Of a stretch of DNA of 64,000 nucleotides, positions 10,386 through 24,627 are shown piece after piece. Every line of letters starts with the position of its first letter. The first letter of the stretch is position 1. A program made the translations under genes and the position numbers. The notes under the pieces are model-generated. The model did no database searches. It had not been told where the DNA came from and saw nothing but the letters and a program-made list of their open reading frames with translations. The DNA is taken from assembly GCA_029204225.1 (NCBI GenBank), contig CM055095.1:18485450-18549449 (forward strand), in the 5' to 3' direction. This DNA is from Diphasiastrum complanatum (Eukaryota > Streptophyta > Lycopodiopsida > Lycopodiales > Lycopodiaceae).

Positions 10386-11690
10386 TATTTACTTTATAAG
10401 AGAAATTGTCATTGAAAGACGTGACTAGTCTAGATTTCTAAAAAACAAACCTGTATTATTCTTGGTGTTCATTATTATGAGTGCATGACCTGGTTATTTT
10501 CCAAGATTATTGACCATGTACCATTTATGATATGTTATCAAACATGACTATATTTTGAATCATTTTCTTAAGACAACTTTATAGTCGAGTTCAATTTTAT
10601 CACGCATTATGAAATTGCAAAAACAAAAAACAAAAAATTGTTCCTAGTATATCATATTCATATCAAGGTTATGATCTATCTAACATCAACTCAATATGTT
10701 TGTTTCCAATCAATTATATTGCACAAAAGTTCAAAATGTCCTTGTTCGATCAGCTCAATCAAAAAGACTATGTACAAATCATTCTATAGAAATATATTCA
10801 TCATATATATATACACTCATAGGCTATGTCATGTTTTCAATTATTACGGATTATGATTTGATTTTTATCTTTAAAACATTTGGGATTACAAACATAATGG
10901 TTTGAAGAATTTTCCATTGCATTATTTTGAATAGTGCTAAAACATTGGAACATCAATCTATTCAACATAGGTTGCATTGGTACAAACACATATCTTACAC
11001 GTGTTGGAACTGTGTTTTGTGATTAATGTGCTATGACACCGATTTTTGGAATACTGAATGATGCAACAAGATATTGGTAATTTCAAAAATCAATTTAATG
11101 TGGAATGAAATTGATATTCTAACACAACCAACTACAATAATTACAGTTTTTTAGAATCTTGCCCTTAGTAAGTCTGAGTATATTGATCTGATCAAAAGGT
11201 GTTTGAGACAACTATGCTATTGAGTTTTAGGAGGCATCTGAGACAACCATGAACAACTAATTAGATCATTGCCACAGAACAAGAGAGAGACATAGATGAA
11301 ATACTTGAATCATTAAAAAAGTTACAACACATTTAGACTAGATCAAAATCTAGTGAAGTGAAGAGTCTTGTGTGAAAACTAGTAAATTGCAACTTGACTA
11401 TTTTGAGAACTAAAACCATTATGGTAAGTTCTAGTTGCTCCTTTGAATTTTCCCACACTTTTAGCACGTGTGTAGATGTCTAGCGAGGCTCATAGTCTTA
11501 TCTATCATTGGCCTAAAGTGTTGGAGATAGGTGGACCCTTGAAACTAGTCAAGATTGCTTTGTTACCATTAATCTTGATTAAGGGAGGTAAGTGGATAAG
11601 CTTCAAATTTGGATGGCTTAGATACATTAAGGCAAAACCAACCTACTACACATAGTAGATCATCATATACTATCTTAAAAGTTCTATTGA
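10386..11690. other. AT-rich interval, nothing recognised
   Basis: There are only short frames without family motifs and no LTR or TIR pair that I can match. Confidence 0.5.
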
Positions 11691-11715
11691 AAACATGGTT
11701 GCTAGAGAGGTGGTG

Positions 11716-12670
<955 letters not shown>

Positions 12671-12960
12671 TCAAGCAGATGTTTCTGGCCACAGATGCTT
12701 GCTGCCTGGTGAGTGTTGAGCCAGATATGTGTTGCAATGCAGGCTAATATTCATCCACTGACTATCTGTTGAGGCTAAGGCCTTATGACCAGGGGAGGAA
12801 TGCTTCCCATCCTTCTGCTTCCATTTGGTGATGGCCACCAGATCTGCTTTAGGTTTAACCTCAGTACCTTCAACAATTTTCCAAAGCTCTTTTGCTTGTA
12901 GGATCACCCTCATTTTGAAATTTCATAAGTGATAGTTGTCGTCATCCAACTTTTGAATAG
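12671..12960 (-). pseudogene. Copia gag scrap
   Basis: On the minus strand, KLDDDNYHL, a stop, then NFKMRVILQAKELWKIVEGTE and WKQKDGK match the start of Copia gag (compare 8690-8830). The reading then drifts out of frame. No LTR or pol is attached. Confidence 0.75.
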
Positions 12961-14929
<1,969 letters not shown>

Positions 14930-15419
14930 ACGGGTTGCACTGACTACTATGATGGACATCCAGAAGATATTAGGATTAAGTCTAAAGTTGTTCCTTTAAT
15001 CATGTAACTTAAATTAATCATATCTCATGTTCCTCTATATATTGAATCAACAGGAGTGATGAATGTTGGTTAATGATGAGTGTGAGCCATGTAGTAGCAA
15101 ACACGTACTGTTACATAAACAGATACAGAGGTAGCAAGCAGTAGCTAGTTACCAGTTTATTCGTGAGAGAGGATATCTCTCTTGAGTCGACGCACTGATC
15201 TAGGAAATAGACAATGCTCAGATATTTTATTGCAAACTTGTTTTTAATAATAGATGAGTTGAATCATTCTGCCCATCGTGTGCAATCTGTGAATGATTTA
15301 TGATGCTTTCTTACAGTAGTTACATTTTCTATTGTTTCTTATATGCTGTTAAACATTGTCTGTTATTTGTTAATTAATATCAAATTTGTAGTGTCAATCT
15401 GTAGTTTAGAAGAGATTAG
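14930..15419 (+). repeat. Probable left part of the LTR of Copia 'B', split by Copia A
   Basis: Copia A begins at 15420 and its right flank (26861-26946) ends in CA immediately before a Copia primer site at 26948. That right flank is therefore the end of another element's LTR. The rest of that LTR should lie to the left of Copia A, here. The left border is not visible; this is inferred from the nesting, not from a second LTR copy. Confidence 0.35.
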
Positions 15420-15693
15420 AGTTAGAATCAAAGTAGAATCACCGTGTTACTGTATTGTGGGTCCTATCAGTGGATAAGGATCAGTTGGCCTCGCAACGAG
15501 ACAATTTGACTGGACATGCGTCCCGCCAACGGCAACCTGGGTCATGCATGGGTTGCCTGAGTGACCAACTATATGTAGAGTGTAATTTCATTTTGAAAAA
15601 TACAGTTGCTATGTAAGCTTGTTGTGGAGAGTGTTTTCTGTCTGTGTTACTGTGTAGCATGATCTGTGTTTCTGTGCAAAGCAAATTCTAAGT
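15420..15693 (+). repeat. 5' LTR of Copia A
   Basis: It matches 26589-26860 along its whole length with scattered substitutions. Its ends are imperfect inverted repeats around TTAGAATC/AATTCTAA. The terminal bases look like AG...GT and not TG...CA. Confidence 0.9.
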
Positions 15694-15706
15694 TGGTATC
15701 AGAGCC
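15694..15706 (+). other. Primer-binding site of Copia A
   Basis: TGGTATCAGAGCC follows the 5' LTR directly and is the perfect Copia tRNA-iMet primer site. Confidence 0.92.
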
Positions 15707-16992
15707 ATACAGGGAGTGTACACAGTACAACATTGCCGTTGAAGAGAGCTTCGGGAGAACTGTCTTCTGAGAGTTTGGGGTTTACGGCAAGTTGAAGACG
15801 GAAAGAGAAGCATTGGTACATGGTTTCTAGTTTATAGAGGCTTGCTAAGCTCAGCAGAGGGATTATTAGCCTGTGCATAGCATCAGACAGGGAAAAATTT
15901 GGTGAAAAATTGACAGTTGTGAAGCCAGCTGAAAATTGAAACCGGGTTTGGGGTTAGGTTTTTATACATAACTGGTGATTTCTTCGCTGTTTGTGCACCG
16001 TTTTGGATGCCGTAAGGACAGGAAGGAAGCTAATCACATTGTCAACCAACCATGGAGATATTCTGAGGTTTATGTCAGAGATTTGTCTCCAGATAGTTAA
16101 CCTAACAGATTTGTGGTAAAAGATAAAAAAAAATCCACTTTGTCAAGTTGAGCTAAAATCACCATTTCTCCACGAAATTTCTTGAGTGAACACTCTAGAG
16201 TCTTGGAATCAGTAGGACAACCCTACTCCAGGCCTCAGATCGTGCTCAAATCGATCCACAGGCGAGTTAGATCAAGCAATTTTGAGTGTGGGGAGGCGCG
16301 ACCGTAGACAGAGAGAGCGGGCAGCTCGCGCGCGCCCAACACGAAGGGTGCTGTAGCATCTAGCGATTGTAGGAGCGCGGTTCAACACCCAAATGTAGTT
16401 TGGACCTCTGGATGAGGTGTCAGATGCATCGACGGTCTAGAACTTGTGATGGGAGAGAAACGTGGACCACAAGATTTGGTTCAGCCATTGGATGGGCTTT
16501 GAACAGGGCCCTAAAGAAGTGAAGTGCATTTTGGCCTTCAACTTCATTAAAAATTTTCATACTGAAATTGGAGTTGGGTCTCTTCACAAGTGAAGAGTGA
16601 AGTTTCTTCAAGGTGAAGAAACAGTTCAAAAACCAGAAAAGTCCCTATTTTTGGGTCCTTTGCCCGTTTTGACCCAAACGAAAGGCTATAACCTCCAAAC
16701 AAAGGGCACCCGGACTGTACCTGCAAGTATGGTACAACAAAACAAAGTGATTGCAGTGGAGAAAGTGTTCGGAGTACACCAGAAGTGATTCATCATTCCA
16801 CTGGGCATGTTGTTGGGAGTTGACGACTGAGTGCATTTCGGAAGGCGACGCCGATTTGGCTTTCAAATTGGTGAAAAAGCGGCGAGTGGCCTGGTAAGGA
16901 GAAAAGTGCAGTCATTATTTTCAACTTCTGACATCACTATTGGCTCCGCATACTGTTCTTAGCCTAAGGCAGAAGTTTCAAATAGTTTTGCG
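15707..16992 (+). other. Untranslated leader of Copia A
   Basis: There are 1.29 kb between PBS and gag without a convincing frame. It is long for a Copia leader. Confidence 0.6.
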
Positions 16993-17720
16993 ATGGCAAA
17001 CATGGGAGAGTCCATTTTGAGTGAAAGTAGCAAATTGGATGAGATTTCCAACTATGCATTGTGGAAATTCAAAATGAAAAACATACTGATGGAGAAAGAC
17101 GTGTGGGAAGTCGTCACAAGTGATGAGAGAAGGCCGCCAAATGAAGCAGATATCAAAGTGTTCGACAAAAAGATGAGGAAAGCTTTGACCATCATTAACT
17201 TGTCATTACCCACATTTGTGATGTTGTTACACCCAAACAGGCATGGGATGTGCTAAAGGATCAGTTCGAGATGTCAAATTCGTCAAGAATCATGTTTCTG
17301 AAGTCAAAGTTGAATAGTGCCCACATGGAGCAAGGAGAGCACATTCAGACATACATGACCAGAATCAAGACTATGAGAGATGAACTGCATTTTATTGGTG
17401 AGCGCATACGTGATGTGGAGCTGGTGCACAATGCATTGTGTGGCATTGCAGAACCCTATCAGATGTTTGTGAGCGGAATAGCATCAAGAGAAAGATTGCC
17501 AACCTTTGATGAGCTCATAGGAATCTTGATGCAGGAAGAGCAACGGCGAGAAATGGTGAAAGCTAGACGTCAAAATACTGACGATCAGGCACTTGCGACA
17601 TGCCAAAAACAAGGCAAGGGCAAGGGCAAGAAGAAGTCTAAGCAGCAATTTGCCAAGTCTCGGGAGGATGAGAGATCTTCCAGTAAAACTAAGCCATTGT
17701 GGTGAAAAGGGCCATTGGAA
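16993..17720 (+). pseudogene. Copia A gag
   Basis: The ATG at 16993 opens MANMGESILSESSKLDEISN followed by LWKFKMKNILMEKDVWEVV, the gag entry motif. A frameshift near 17230 (HPNRHGMC then stop) moves the sense to 17250-17705, which carries LKDQFEMSNSSR, the coiled EQGEHIQTYMTRIKTMRDEL region and a Lys/Arg-rich tail. The knuckle lies in yet another frame at about 17690-17745 and reads LSHCGEKGHWKSEC, so one of its two leading Cys residues appears lost. Gag would form the particle; three frame changes break it. Confidence 0.88.
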
Positions 17721-17726
17721 GAGTGA

Positions 17727-18326
17727 ATGTCGCAAATTCCTGGCGGAACAAGGCAAGGGGAAACCAAACAAGCAGGTAACCTTGTCAATGAGGGTGAGAT
17801 TGAAGACTCTAGCATTTTCATATCTGCATTGTCATCTAATCAAGATGATCAAGCATGGTATATTGACTCGGGAGCCACAAGACACATGACAGGTAGCAAG
17901 AATTGGTTTAGTAGTTTGAAGGTGTTGGATAATGGAACATCTGTTTCACAAGCAAATGGTGAGGTGTGCAAGATCAAGGGGATAGGCACCGTTTCAATCC
18001 AACTACATGATGGCAAAAGCAGGATGATCAAGGAGGTACTTTATGTACCAGATTTGAAGAAAAATCTACTTTCTGTTGGAGTCATTACTGATCAAAAGTT
18101 GAAAGTAGAATTCGCCCATGATCGTTGCTTTGTGAAGGATGTGAACCAAAAGTTCAAAGTTATTGCGGATGGAGTAAGAGAGCCCAATACAAAATTGTAC
18201 AGGTTGAATGCTACAATTAAAGGGCAACACGGACTTGTATCGTCCATTCCATCGCAAACTAAGTTGTGGCATAAGAGGCTTGGTCACTTGAACTTGGCAA
18301 GCCTCAGTTTGATGAGAAAATTGTAG
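17727..18326 (+). pseudogene. Copia A protease and GAG_pre-integrase domain
   Basis: A 199-residue frame contains the intact active site WYIDSGATRHMTG at about residues 44-56. It continues with VLYVPDLKKNLLSVG and ends in LWHKRLGHLNLASL, the GAG_pre-integrase signature. The stop at 18324-18326 falls where the CxxC zinc part of integrase should begin, and that part is largely deleted. Confidence 0.9.
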
Positions 18327-19125
18327 ATGGTAATAGGATTGCCTACCATAGAAGGTCACTTGAAATCGATGTGCATCCTGGATTTAATCCACACATATTT
18401 ATGTGAGCCTATGAGGACCATGTCCTTAGGTAAAGCCTTCTATTTCATGACCTTTATTGATGATATGTCACGTAAGACGTGGATCTACTTCTTGAAGAAG
18501 AAATCAGATGCATTTGATAACTTCAAGAGCTTCAAAGCATTGGTCGAAAATCAGACAGGTAGGAAGATCAAAGTCCTAAGATCAAATAGTGGAGGTGAGT
18601 ACAAGTCTAATGACTTCAATGATCTTTGTGATCAATGTGGGATTAAAAGACAATTTACGCGAGCTCATACTCCTGCTCTCAATGGTGTAGCTGAGCGCAA
18701 GAATCGTACGATTGTGGAAAGTGCCAGATCTATGCTAGCTGAGATGAAACTACCAAAAGATTTTTGGTCAGAAGCATGTAGCACGGCAGGCTATCTTAAA
18801 AATAGAAGTCCTACCATTGCCATACCAAAGATAACACCTGAGGAAGCATTCACGAAGAAGAAGCCAAAGGTGAACCACTTGCAAATCTTCGGATGTAAGG
18901 CCTTTGTACACATTCCTAAGGAAGAGAGACGTAAACTTGACATAAAAGCTATCAAGTGCATATTACTAGGATATGATGATCATGTGAAGAGCTATAGATG
19001 TTTTGATCCAATGGAAAACAAAATCCATATAAGTCGTGATGTTATCTTTGATGAATCCAAGATGTATGAAGACGAGGATGCTGAGAAGATAGACACATCC
19101 ACTGGGAAAGATGGTATAGTGAGGA
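18327..19125 (+). pseudogene. Copia A integrase core
   Basis: The rve-type core is clear (FMTFIDDMSRKTWIYFLKKK, VAERKNRTIVESARSML, FGCKAFVHIPKEERRKLD, SRDVIFDESKMYEDEDAEK). The first catalytic Asp position reads HTYLCEPM in place of HTDLCGPM, and the second reads LRSNSGGEY in place of LRSDNGGEY. Only the Glu of the DDE triad remains. The frame runs on past 19125 only because it reads into the inserted family C LTR. Confidence 0.92.
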
Positions 19126-19970
19126 TGTCAAAGTACAGCAAAAAGGACCAAGAATGGATCCAAATCAGATCCACAAGTGTGATTGGGTGTTAGATTAGAT
19201 TGATCTACCAAAATACACAAGATTAGATAGCACTAGATCAAATCTACATCAACAAATCTAACAAGAACAATCAAATATGATCAAAACTTGTACTTGATAG
19301 TTTCACACGTGTGAAGGCCTGTCAGAGTATGGTCTACCAGCAAATAATGAAGTACACTAAGCTTAGAAACCATTAGAAGCATAAAATCACAAGACAAATG
19401 GAGAGATTACTCAAGAAATGCACCAAAACCAAGATTTAGCTTTCTTGTCAATTATGGCCAAATGAACCACCATATATACACAAGAGCTGATGCTTACTCA
19501 GCTGATTTGGCACGTGTGAGAGTTCCTACTCATCAAAGGATCCACCAATAATCATCAATATGGCATGACCAAGTTTTCTAACTTATAGCCACCTCCCTTG
19601 ATTTTAGGCCAATTTTCCTAATTTATAGGGACTTGCACAAATATCTACTACAAGTTGGATCTCACCTACTACTGATGTTTTCACACATGTGAGCAGTCCT
19701 TGGCACGTGTGAGATCACTCCTATCCATGTGAAATAGCTTTTCCTACCAATAAAATGATGCCAAGTGGCATATAGCTAGAAAACTAGATTTTGGCCATTT
19801 TAGCCACTAGATCTCAAATGAAATGGTATGTACAACCTATATGACTCATCTAAATGATAAATGCATTTATTTCACACATGGGAACAGTCTCCACACGTCT
19901 TATGATGATATGTACTACTCATAATGGTATTCACAAGATATGATCAAGTTAGCTTTTGTCAATTTTAACA
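19126..19970 (-). repeat. 3' LTR of family C (leftmost)
   Basis: 845 bp, matching 23775-24627 throughout. It contains the perfect 14-bp palindrome TTCACACGTGTGAA at 19302-19315 and further CACGTG cores at 19511 and 19704. Differences from the other LTR include several C-to-T type changes. Confidence 0.95.
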
Positions 19971-19983
19971 CTCCTCCTCAAAA
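19971..19983 (-). other. Polypurine tract of family C
   Basis: On the minus strand TTTTGAGGAGGAG lies immediately before the LTR. The same tract precedes the LTR of the second copy at 45839-45851. Confidence 0.88.
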
Positions 19984-20105
19984 CTAACTTGATAAAAACA
20001 TGATGATATTGAGATGACTCTATGGGCTGAATTGGTCTTCTAATATGGATCCTTGCTGGTTCAAAGGTGTGAAGATCAGCCAATGAGCTTGATGTCGATC
20101 CGAAA

Positions 20106-21023
20106 TCACCATATCCATGATAGTGCCTCTTTGATGTTGACTTTTTTTATGAACTTGAGAGCTTTGCACCATCCTAGCACCTCTTTCATTGATTTGTTCC
20201 ATCCTTGAAGCATATGGTTGATCCAAAAGCTCATCCTCCTTGAAAATAGCTGCAACTCCATGATAAAATAAAGAGTCCTTCTTGACTCACGAGGATCACA
20301 AAGATCCAACATCATGTTACCAAGATCTCGAGGATTAGGCTCATCAACATTGGCAAGACTATGCATGCTATAATAACAAAGAGTTTGTATCATATCTTCA
20401 TGCTTGGTTACCATGCTAATCTCAGATCTAATGAGGCTAGATACTTCAATATGGAGATAAGTTTCCTTAGAGGATGATTCACTTTCTCTCGTAAAGAGTT
20501 TACAATTTGCCTCAATACATGAAAAAAGACAAATTTTCACACTATGAGTGGACAACTCACTCATGCTCTTGCAAGACTCAAGAGCATACATTTGATGAAA
20601 TAACCATTTGCTTTCTAATTGATCTAAAATCAATTTCATATCATTAAGAACATCAACTATGTTCTCAAGAGAGACACCATACTCAACTAGTATTGCTTTA
20701 CTCCAACTTTGAAATGCAAAAGTCTCACTAAAGCAAATTGATTCACCAAATGACATAAGAGAAGCAAACATGAGATGTATACTACTTGAAATGTGCTCCT
20801 CTTTCCCTTGAAATGTGAGCCATATGAGCTCAACCATGTCTCTTGATATTCTTCTTGGAATCATAACTTGAGAAGGACTCTCCTCCTCAATCCTTGGCAC
20901 ACTTGAACCTCGAGATGACTCCTCAAGATCAACTTCTTGGTGCTCCTCCTCGATGGAAATCCGAGACCTCCATGTCTCAAAATGATCACAACAAACATGA
21001 TCATATAATGTGATCATCAACAT
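20106..21023 (-). CDS. Family C frame 2: unknown protein, second module
   Basis: A 305-residue frame starts inside the end of frame 1 (overlap about 23 bp) and probably continues it. Residues about 85-215 resemble a segment of frame 1: SFGESICFSETF..SWSKAILVE parallels SYGELFCFEEIF..RWIKAILAE, and HSVKICLFS..ANCKLFTRESE parallels [20 protein letters not shown]. It ends VLGWCKALKFIKKVNIKEAL before the stop. There is no match to any retroelement enzyme that I know. The C-terminal 30 residues are conserved in the copy at 45625-45712. Function is unknown; it could be a gag extension or captured host sequence. Confidence 0.7.
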   Translation of the reverse strand: MLMITLYDHVCCDHFETWRSRISIEEEHQEVDLEESSRGSSVPRIEEESPSQVMIPRRISRDMVELIWLTFQGKEEHISSSIHLMFASLMSFGESICFSETFAFQSWSKAILVEYGVSLENIVDVLNDMKLILDQLESKWLFHQMYALESCKSMSELSTHSVKICLFSCIEANCKLFTRESESSSKETYLHIEVSSLIRSEISMVTKHEDMIQTLCYYSMHSLANVDEPNPRDLGNMMLDLCDPRESRRTLYFIMELQLFSRRMSFWINHMLQGWNKSMKEVLGWCKALKFIKKVNIKEALSWIW

Positions 21024-22062
21024 TACTTATGCTAGAAACATAAGTCCAAAAATCACCACAACTTGGTATGATTTTTCTAATATTGAAATCAAGAAGTATT
21101 TCCATCTCAATAAGGCTAACTACTTGCTTATGGATATAAGTGTCCACTTTGGATGCTTCACTTATTCTCATAAGAAGTTTACAACTTGCCTTTAAAATTG
21201 AAAATTTACAATCTTCAACACTATGAATGAACACATCATTCATGATCTTATTGAAACCAACAAAAAATACATTATGAAGACATTTCCATTTCCTTGACTT
21301 CATATTCAATGTAAGTTTACAAGGAAAACATGCTTTGCTATCTATTAAGGCATCACACTCAGCTAGTATTGCCTTAATCCACCTTTGAGATACAAAAATC
21401 TCTTCAAAGCAAAATAGTTCTCCATAAGATTTCATGAGAGCATAAATGAAACTATTTTCATTTTGTGATTGCTCCTTAATCTTTCTTGGTTTCTCTTGGA
21501 TCATAACAATAAATTTGAACTTTTCCAAAGTTCTAAGCAAAATGCTTTCCAAGGACATGAAATAAATCCAAGTGACATTAATGAAAGTGACATTTATCTT
21601 TGCATCTTGAACCAAAAAATTCACTTCCAAATGCAAGACTTCAAAAGGTCTGAAATGTGTGATGATGGACTTTTGAAGACAAATCTTGTAAGTCCTTGTG
21701 AGGCTCCAAGTCTCATGCATATTTCCACAAAGGAAACACCTTTCCTTGGATTTTTCCTTCTTGCCTTTGCACTTTGAACTTAAAGCTCCATCCTTCACCT
21801 TGGCCCCCTTGCTTTGGTTCTCCTTGGATGGATTGGTCTTCTTTTTGTAGCATCCTGAGACAAAATGATCTCTCTTGCCACAAAGGTTGCATTTAGGATC
21901 CTTACTTGCCTCCAATAGGTTGCCACCTATTGATGCCATGATGAGGAAGTAAAACCTAGTGATATGACTTGTGTAATTTGTGACTCTCAAGAAACTAGAC
22001 TTGAACACATTCAACAATCTAGAAGGATCTACACAAGATCTAGACCACAAATTCTGAATCAT
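21001..22062 (-). CDS. Family C frame 1: gag-like zinc-knuckle protein, first module
   Basis: A frame of up to 353 residues; the likelier start is the Met at 21939 (MASIGGNLLEASKDPK), just before a perfect CX2CX4HX4C knuckle (CNLCGKRDHFVSGC). A Lys-rich linker and a second CX2C (CFLCGNMHETWS) without a complete CCHC follow. The rest is an unknown module of about 200 residues ([51 protein letters not shown]). The knuckle suggests RNA binding as in gag nucleocapsid. It ends where frame 2 begins; the second copy at 45.3 kb reads through this point without a break, so the split here is probably a deletion-caused frameshift. Confidence 0.75.
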   Translation of the reverse strand: MIQNLWSRSCVDPSRLLNVFKSSFLRVTNYTSHITRFYFLIMASIGGNLLEASKDPKCNLCGKRDHFVSGCYKKKTNPSKENQSKGAKVKDGALSSKCKGKKEKSKERCFLCGNMHETWSLTRTYKICLQKSIITHFRPFEVLHLEVNFLVQDAKINVTFINVTWIYFMSLESILLRTLEKFKFIVMIQEKPRKIKEQSQNENSFIYALMKSYGELFCFEEIFVSQRWIKAILAECDALIDSKACFPCKLTLNMKSRKWKCLHNVFFVGFNKIMNDVFIHSVEDCKFSILKASCKLLMRISEASKVDTYIHKQVVSLIEMEILLDFNIRKIIPSCGDFWTYVSSISNVDDHII

Positions 22063-23761
22063 ATCTCTTTCAACCTAGTCAACTGGAAACTAATCTTTGC
22101 TTTGATCACTAAGACAAAAGCACTCTATCAAATCACAAAAATCAGATCCAAACACCCCTATTGGACTCAACAAATACTAATGACTCTTCCTCTTGAGAGT
22201 TGGAATGGATTTGAAAAGATTTGATACCTAGATTTTTCTTTTCTCTTGACTAGTTCACTCACTTTTGAGATTCTTGAACAAAGTATGGGTTTTGTTTCAA
22301 ATACTTGAAAAAAAAAACTTAGTCACCTCTTTTGGACTCACTCTTGACCCAAATAATCTCACTCTTGAGATTTGGATTGAATTTGATTTGATTTGACAAC
22401 AAATTAAACCACTAATTTTCACAAAAAAAGGATCTACAGTAGATCACAAAAACTTGACATGTATACTTGATTCAAACACACAAGGATCAGATCCAATCAC
22501 CCCTTTTGGAATCCCTCTTGACCAAAGAATCTCCTCTTGAGATTTGGAATGGACATGAAATGGTTTGATAACAATCTATGTCAATAATTTTTCACCAAGC
22601 TTAAAATTTAGACATCTAGAGATTCACAAAGATCTCAACCATGCATGAACACTCAAATATGGACTCCTCCTTGTTCTAGACTCCCAATGGAATCACAACT
22701 TGACCCTCACACTCTCACAAAGAAAGTTGAATAGAACTTATTTGAGTTTCATACATATAATGTCAAAATTTTGCTCAAAAAATTGAATTCGTTCACCCCT
22801 ATTGGACTCCACCAAGTACCAATGACTCTACCTCGTTGGAATGAAATTCAAATTCCCAGAAATGTGATACTTATCTCTCACTAAGATATGTGCTTACAAA
22901 GAGCTAATGCCACTTAGCAAGATTTGATCACAATGAAGAAGACAAATTTTCCACCAAAGTCAAGAATTGAGTTACTATTTCTTGCCCTCTACAAAGGAAG
23001 GATCTCTTGGAAATTTTGGATCAACCACAACACATATGCCTCACTCACCTTTATTACTTTAATTCAAGCCAAAAAACACACTCACACACTTGAGCAGGGG
23101 TGAACAATGTGATTTGGATCTCAAATTTTTCTCCTAGTACTTGCCAACAATTCTTATCACATAGGTAGATTTTGCCTTTATGAGTGTTTGTGCTTTAGAA
23201 ATTCACTAAGATTTCACTTGGAGGATTGATCTAAGAGTGTCTTCTAGCATTTAGATGCTTCTAGACTCGGCCCTTTCACTCTTGAACAAATCTAGAATGA
23301 AGGTATAATGGATTTCAATCACTCCACTTGCAAATCACTCCTTAATCTTTGGTTTATAGCACTCTTTCTCTCTCAACTTCAATGTACACTCAAAAAATAA
23401 GAGAATCAACTTCAATGTACTATAAACAAGCTTTAATCCATCTATATGATTGATCTAAACCAAGAACAAATCAATGGAATAGAAACAATACAAGTGAAAG
23501 CTTGAAAAATGCACTAAATTGACTCAAAATTGGGTGTATGAAGCTCAAAATGCACCAAACTGAATTTTACTATCAAAAAATAGGTCATGTATGGCCGCCC
23601 CCCCACATGTGGAAAGTACACCTATAGCCCACAGCAAGATTTGGTACAAATATGATGGTTCTAGCTATCCATTCAACCTCACTACCTCAATATTAGCTTG
23701 TTTCCAAAAACCTGCCAATTTGGGTATAGTTTAGATCAATGTCTTAAATGCACTTGTACTT
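22063..23761 (-). repeat. Family C leader with diverged ~170-bp tandem repeats
   Basis: The block CACCCCTATTGGACTC..CTCTTGAG..TTGGAATGGA..TTTGATA recurs at about 22154, 22324, 22498 and 22795, with a weaker trace near 22660. The first intervals are 170 and 174 bp. No protein frame spans it. Confidence 0.7.
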
Positions 23762-23774
23762 GGCTCTGATACCA
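23762..23774 (-). other. Primer-binding site of family C
   Basis: On the minus strand TGGTATCAGAGCC directly follows the 5' LTR. It is the Copia-type tRNA-iMet primer site, which fixes the element's orientation and suggests a Copia-like helper. Confidence 0.93.
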
Positions 23775-24627
23775 TGTCAAAGTACAACAAAAAGGACCAA
23801 TAATGGATCCAAATTAGATCCACAAGTGTGATTGGGTGTTAGATTAGATTGATCTACCAATCTACACAAGATTAGATATAGCACTAGATCAAATCTACAT
23901 CAACAAATCTAACAAGAACAATCAAATATGATCAAAACTTGTACTTGCTGGTTTCACACTTGTGAATACCTGTCAGAGTACGGACTACCAGCAAATAATG
24001 AAGTACACTAAGCTTAGAAACCATTAGAAGCATAAAATCACAAGACAAATGGAGAGATTACTCAAGAAATGCACCAAAACCAAGATTTAGCTTTCTTGTC
24101 AATTATGGCCAAATGAGCCACCATATATACACAAGAGCTGATGCTTACTCAGCTGATTTGGCACTTGTGAGAGTGCCTACTCATCAAAGGATCCACCAAT
24201 AATCATCAATATGGCACGTGGACCAAGTTTCATAACTTATAGCCACCTCCCTTGATTTTAGGCCAATTTTCCTAATTTATAGGGACTTGCACAAATATCT
24301 ACTACAAGTTGGATCTCACCTACTACTGATGTTTTCACACATGTGAGAAGTCCTTGGCACGTGTGAGATCACTCCTATCCATGTGAAATAGCTTTTCCTA
24401 CCAATAAAATGATGCCAAGTGGCATATAGATAGAAAACTAGATTTTGGCCATTTTAGCCACTAGATCTCAAGTGAAATGGTATGTACAACCTATATGACT
24501 CATCTAAATGATAAATGCATTTTATTTCACATGTGGGAACAGGCTCCACACATGTCTTATGATGATATGTACTACTCATAATGGTATTCACAAGATATGA
24601 TCAATTTAGCTTTTGCCAATTTTAATA
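23775..24627 (-). repeat. 5' LTR of family C (rightmost)
   Basis: 853 bp, the partner of 19126-19970. The CACGTG cores seen in the other LTR are partly altered here (for example CACTTG near 23957 and 24164), while one at about 24359 is kept. Confidence 0.95.

Noticed and set aside
20106-22062. Idea that these frames are a host gene on the minus strand
   Set aside because: They lie between matched LTRs with PBS, PPT and TSD, and a second copy travels with the same LTR at 45-46 kb.
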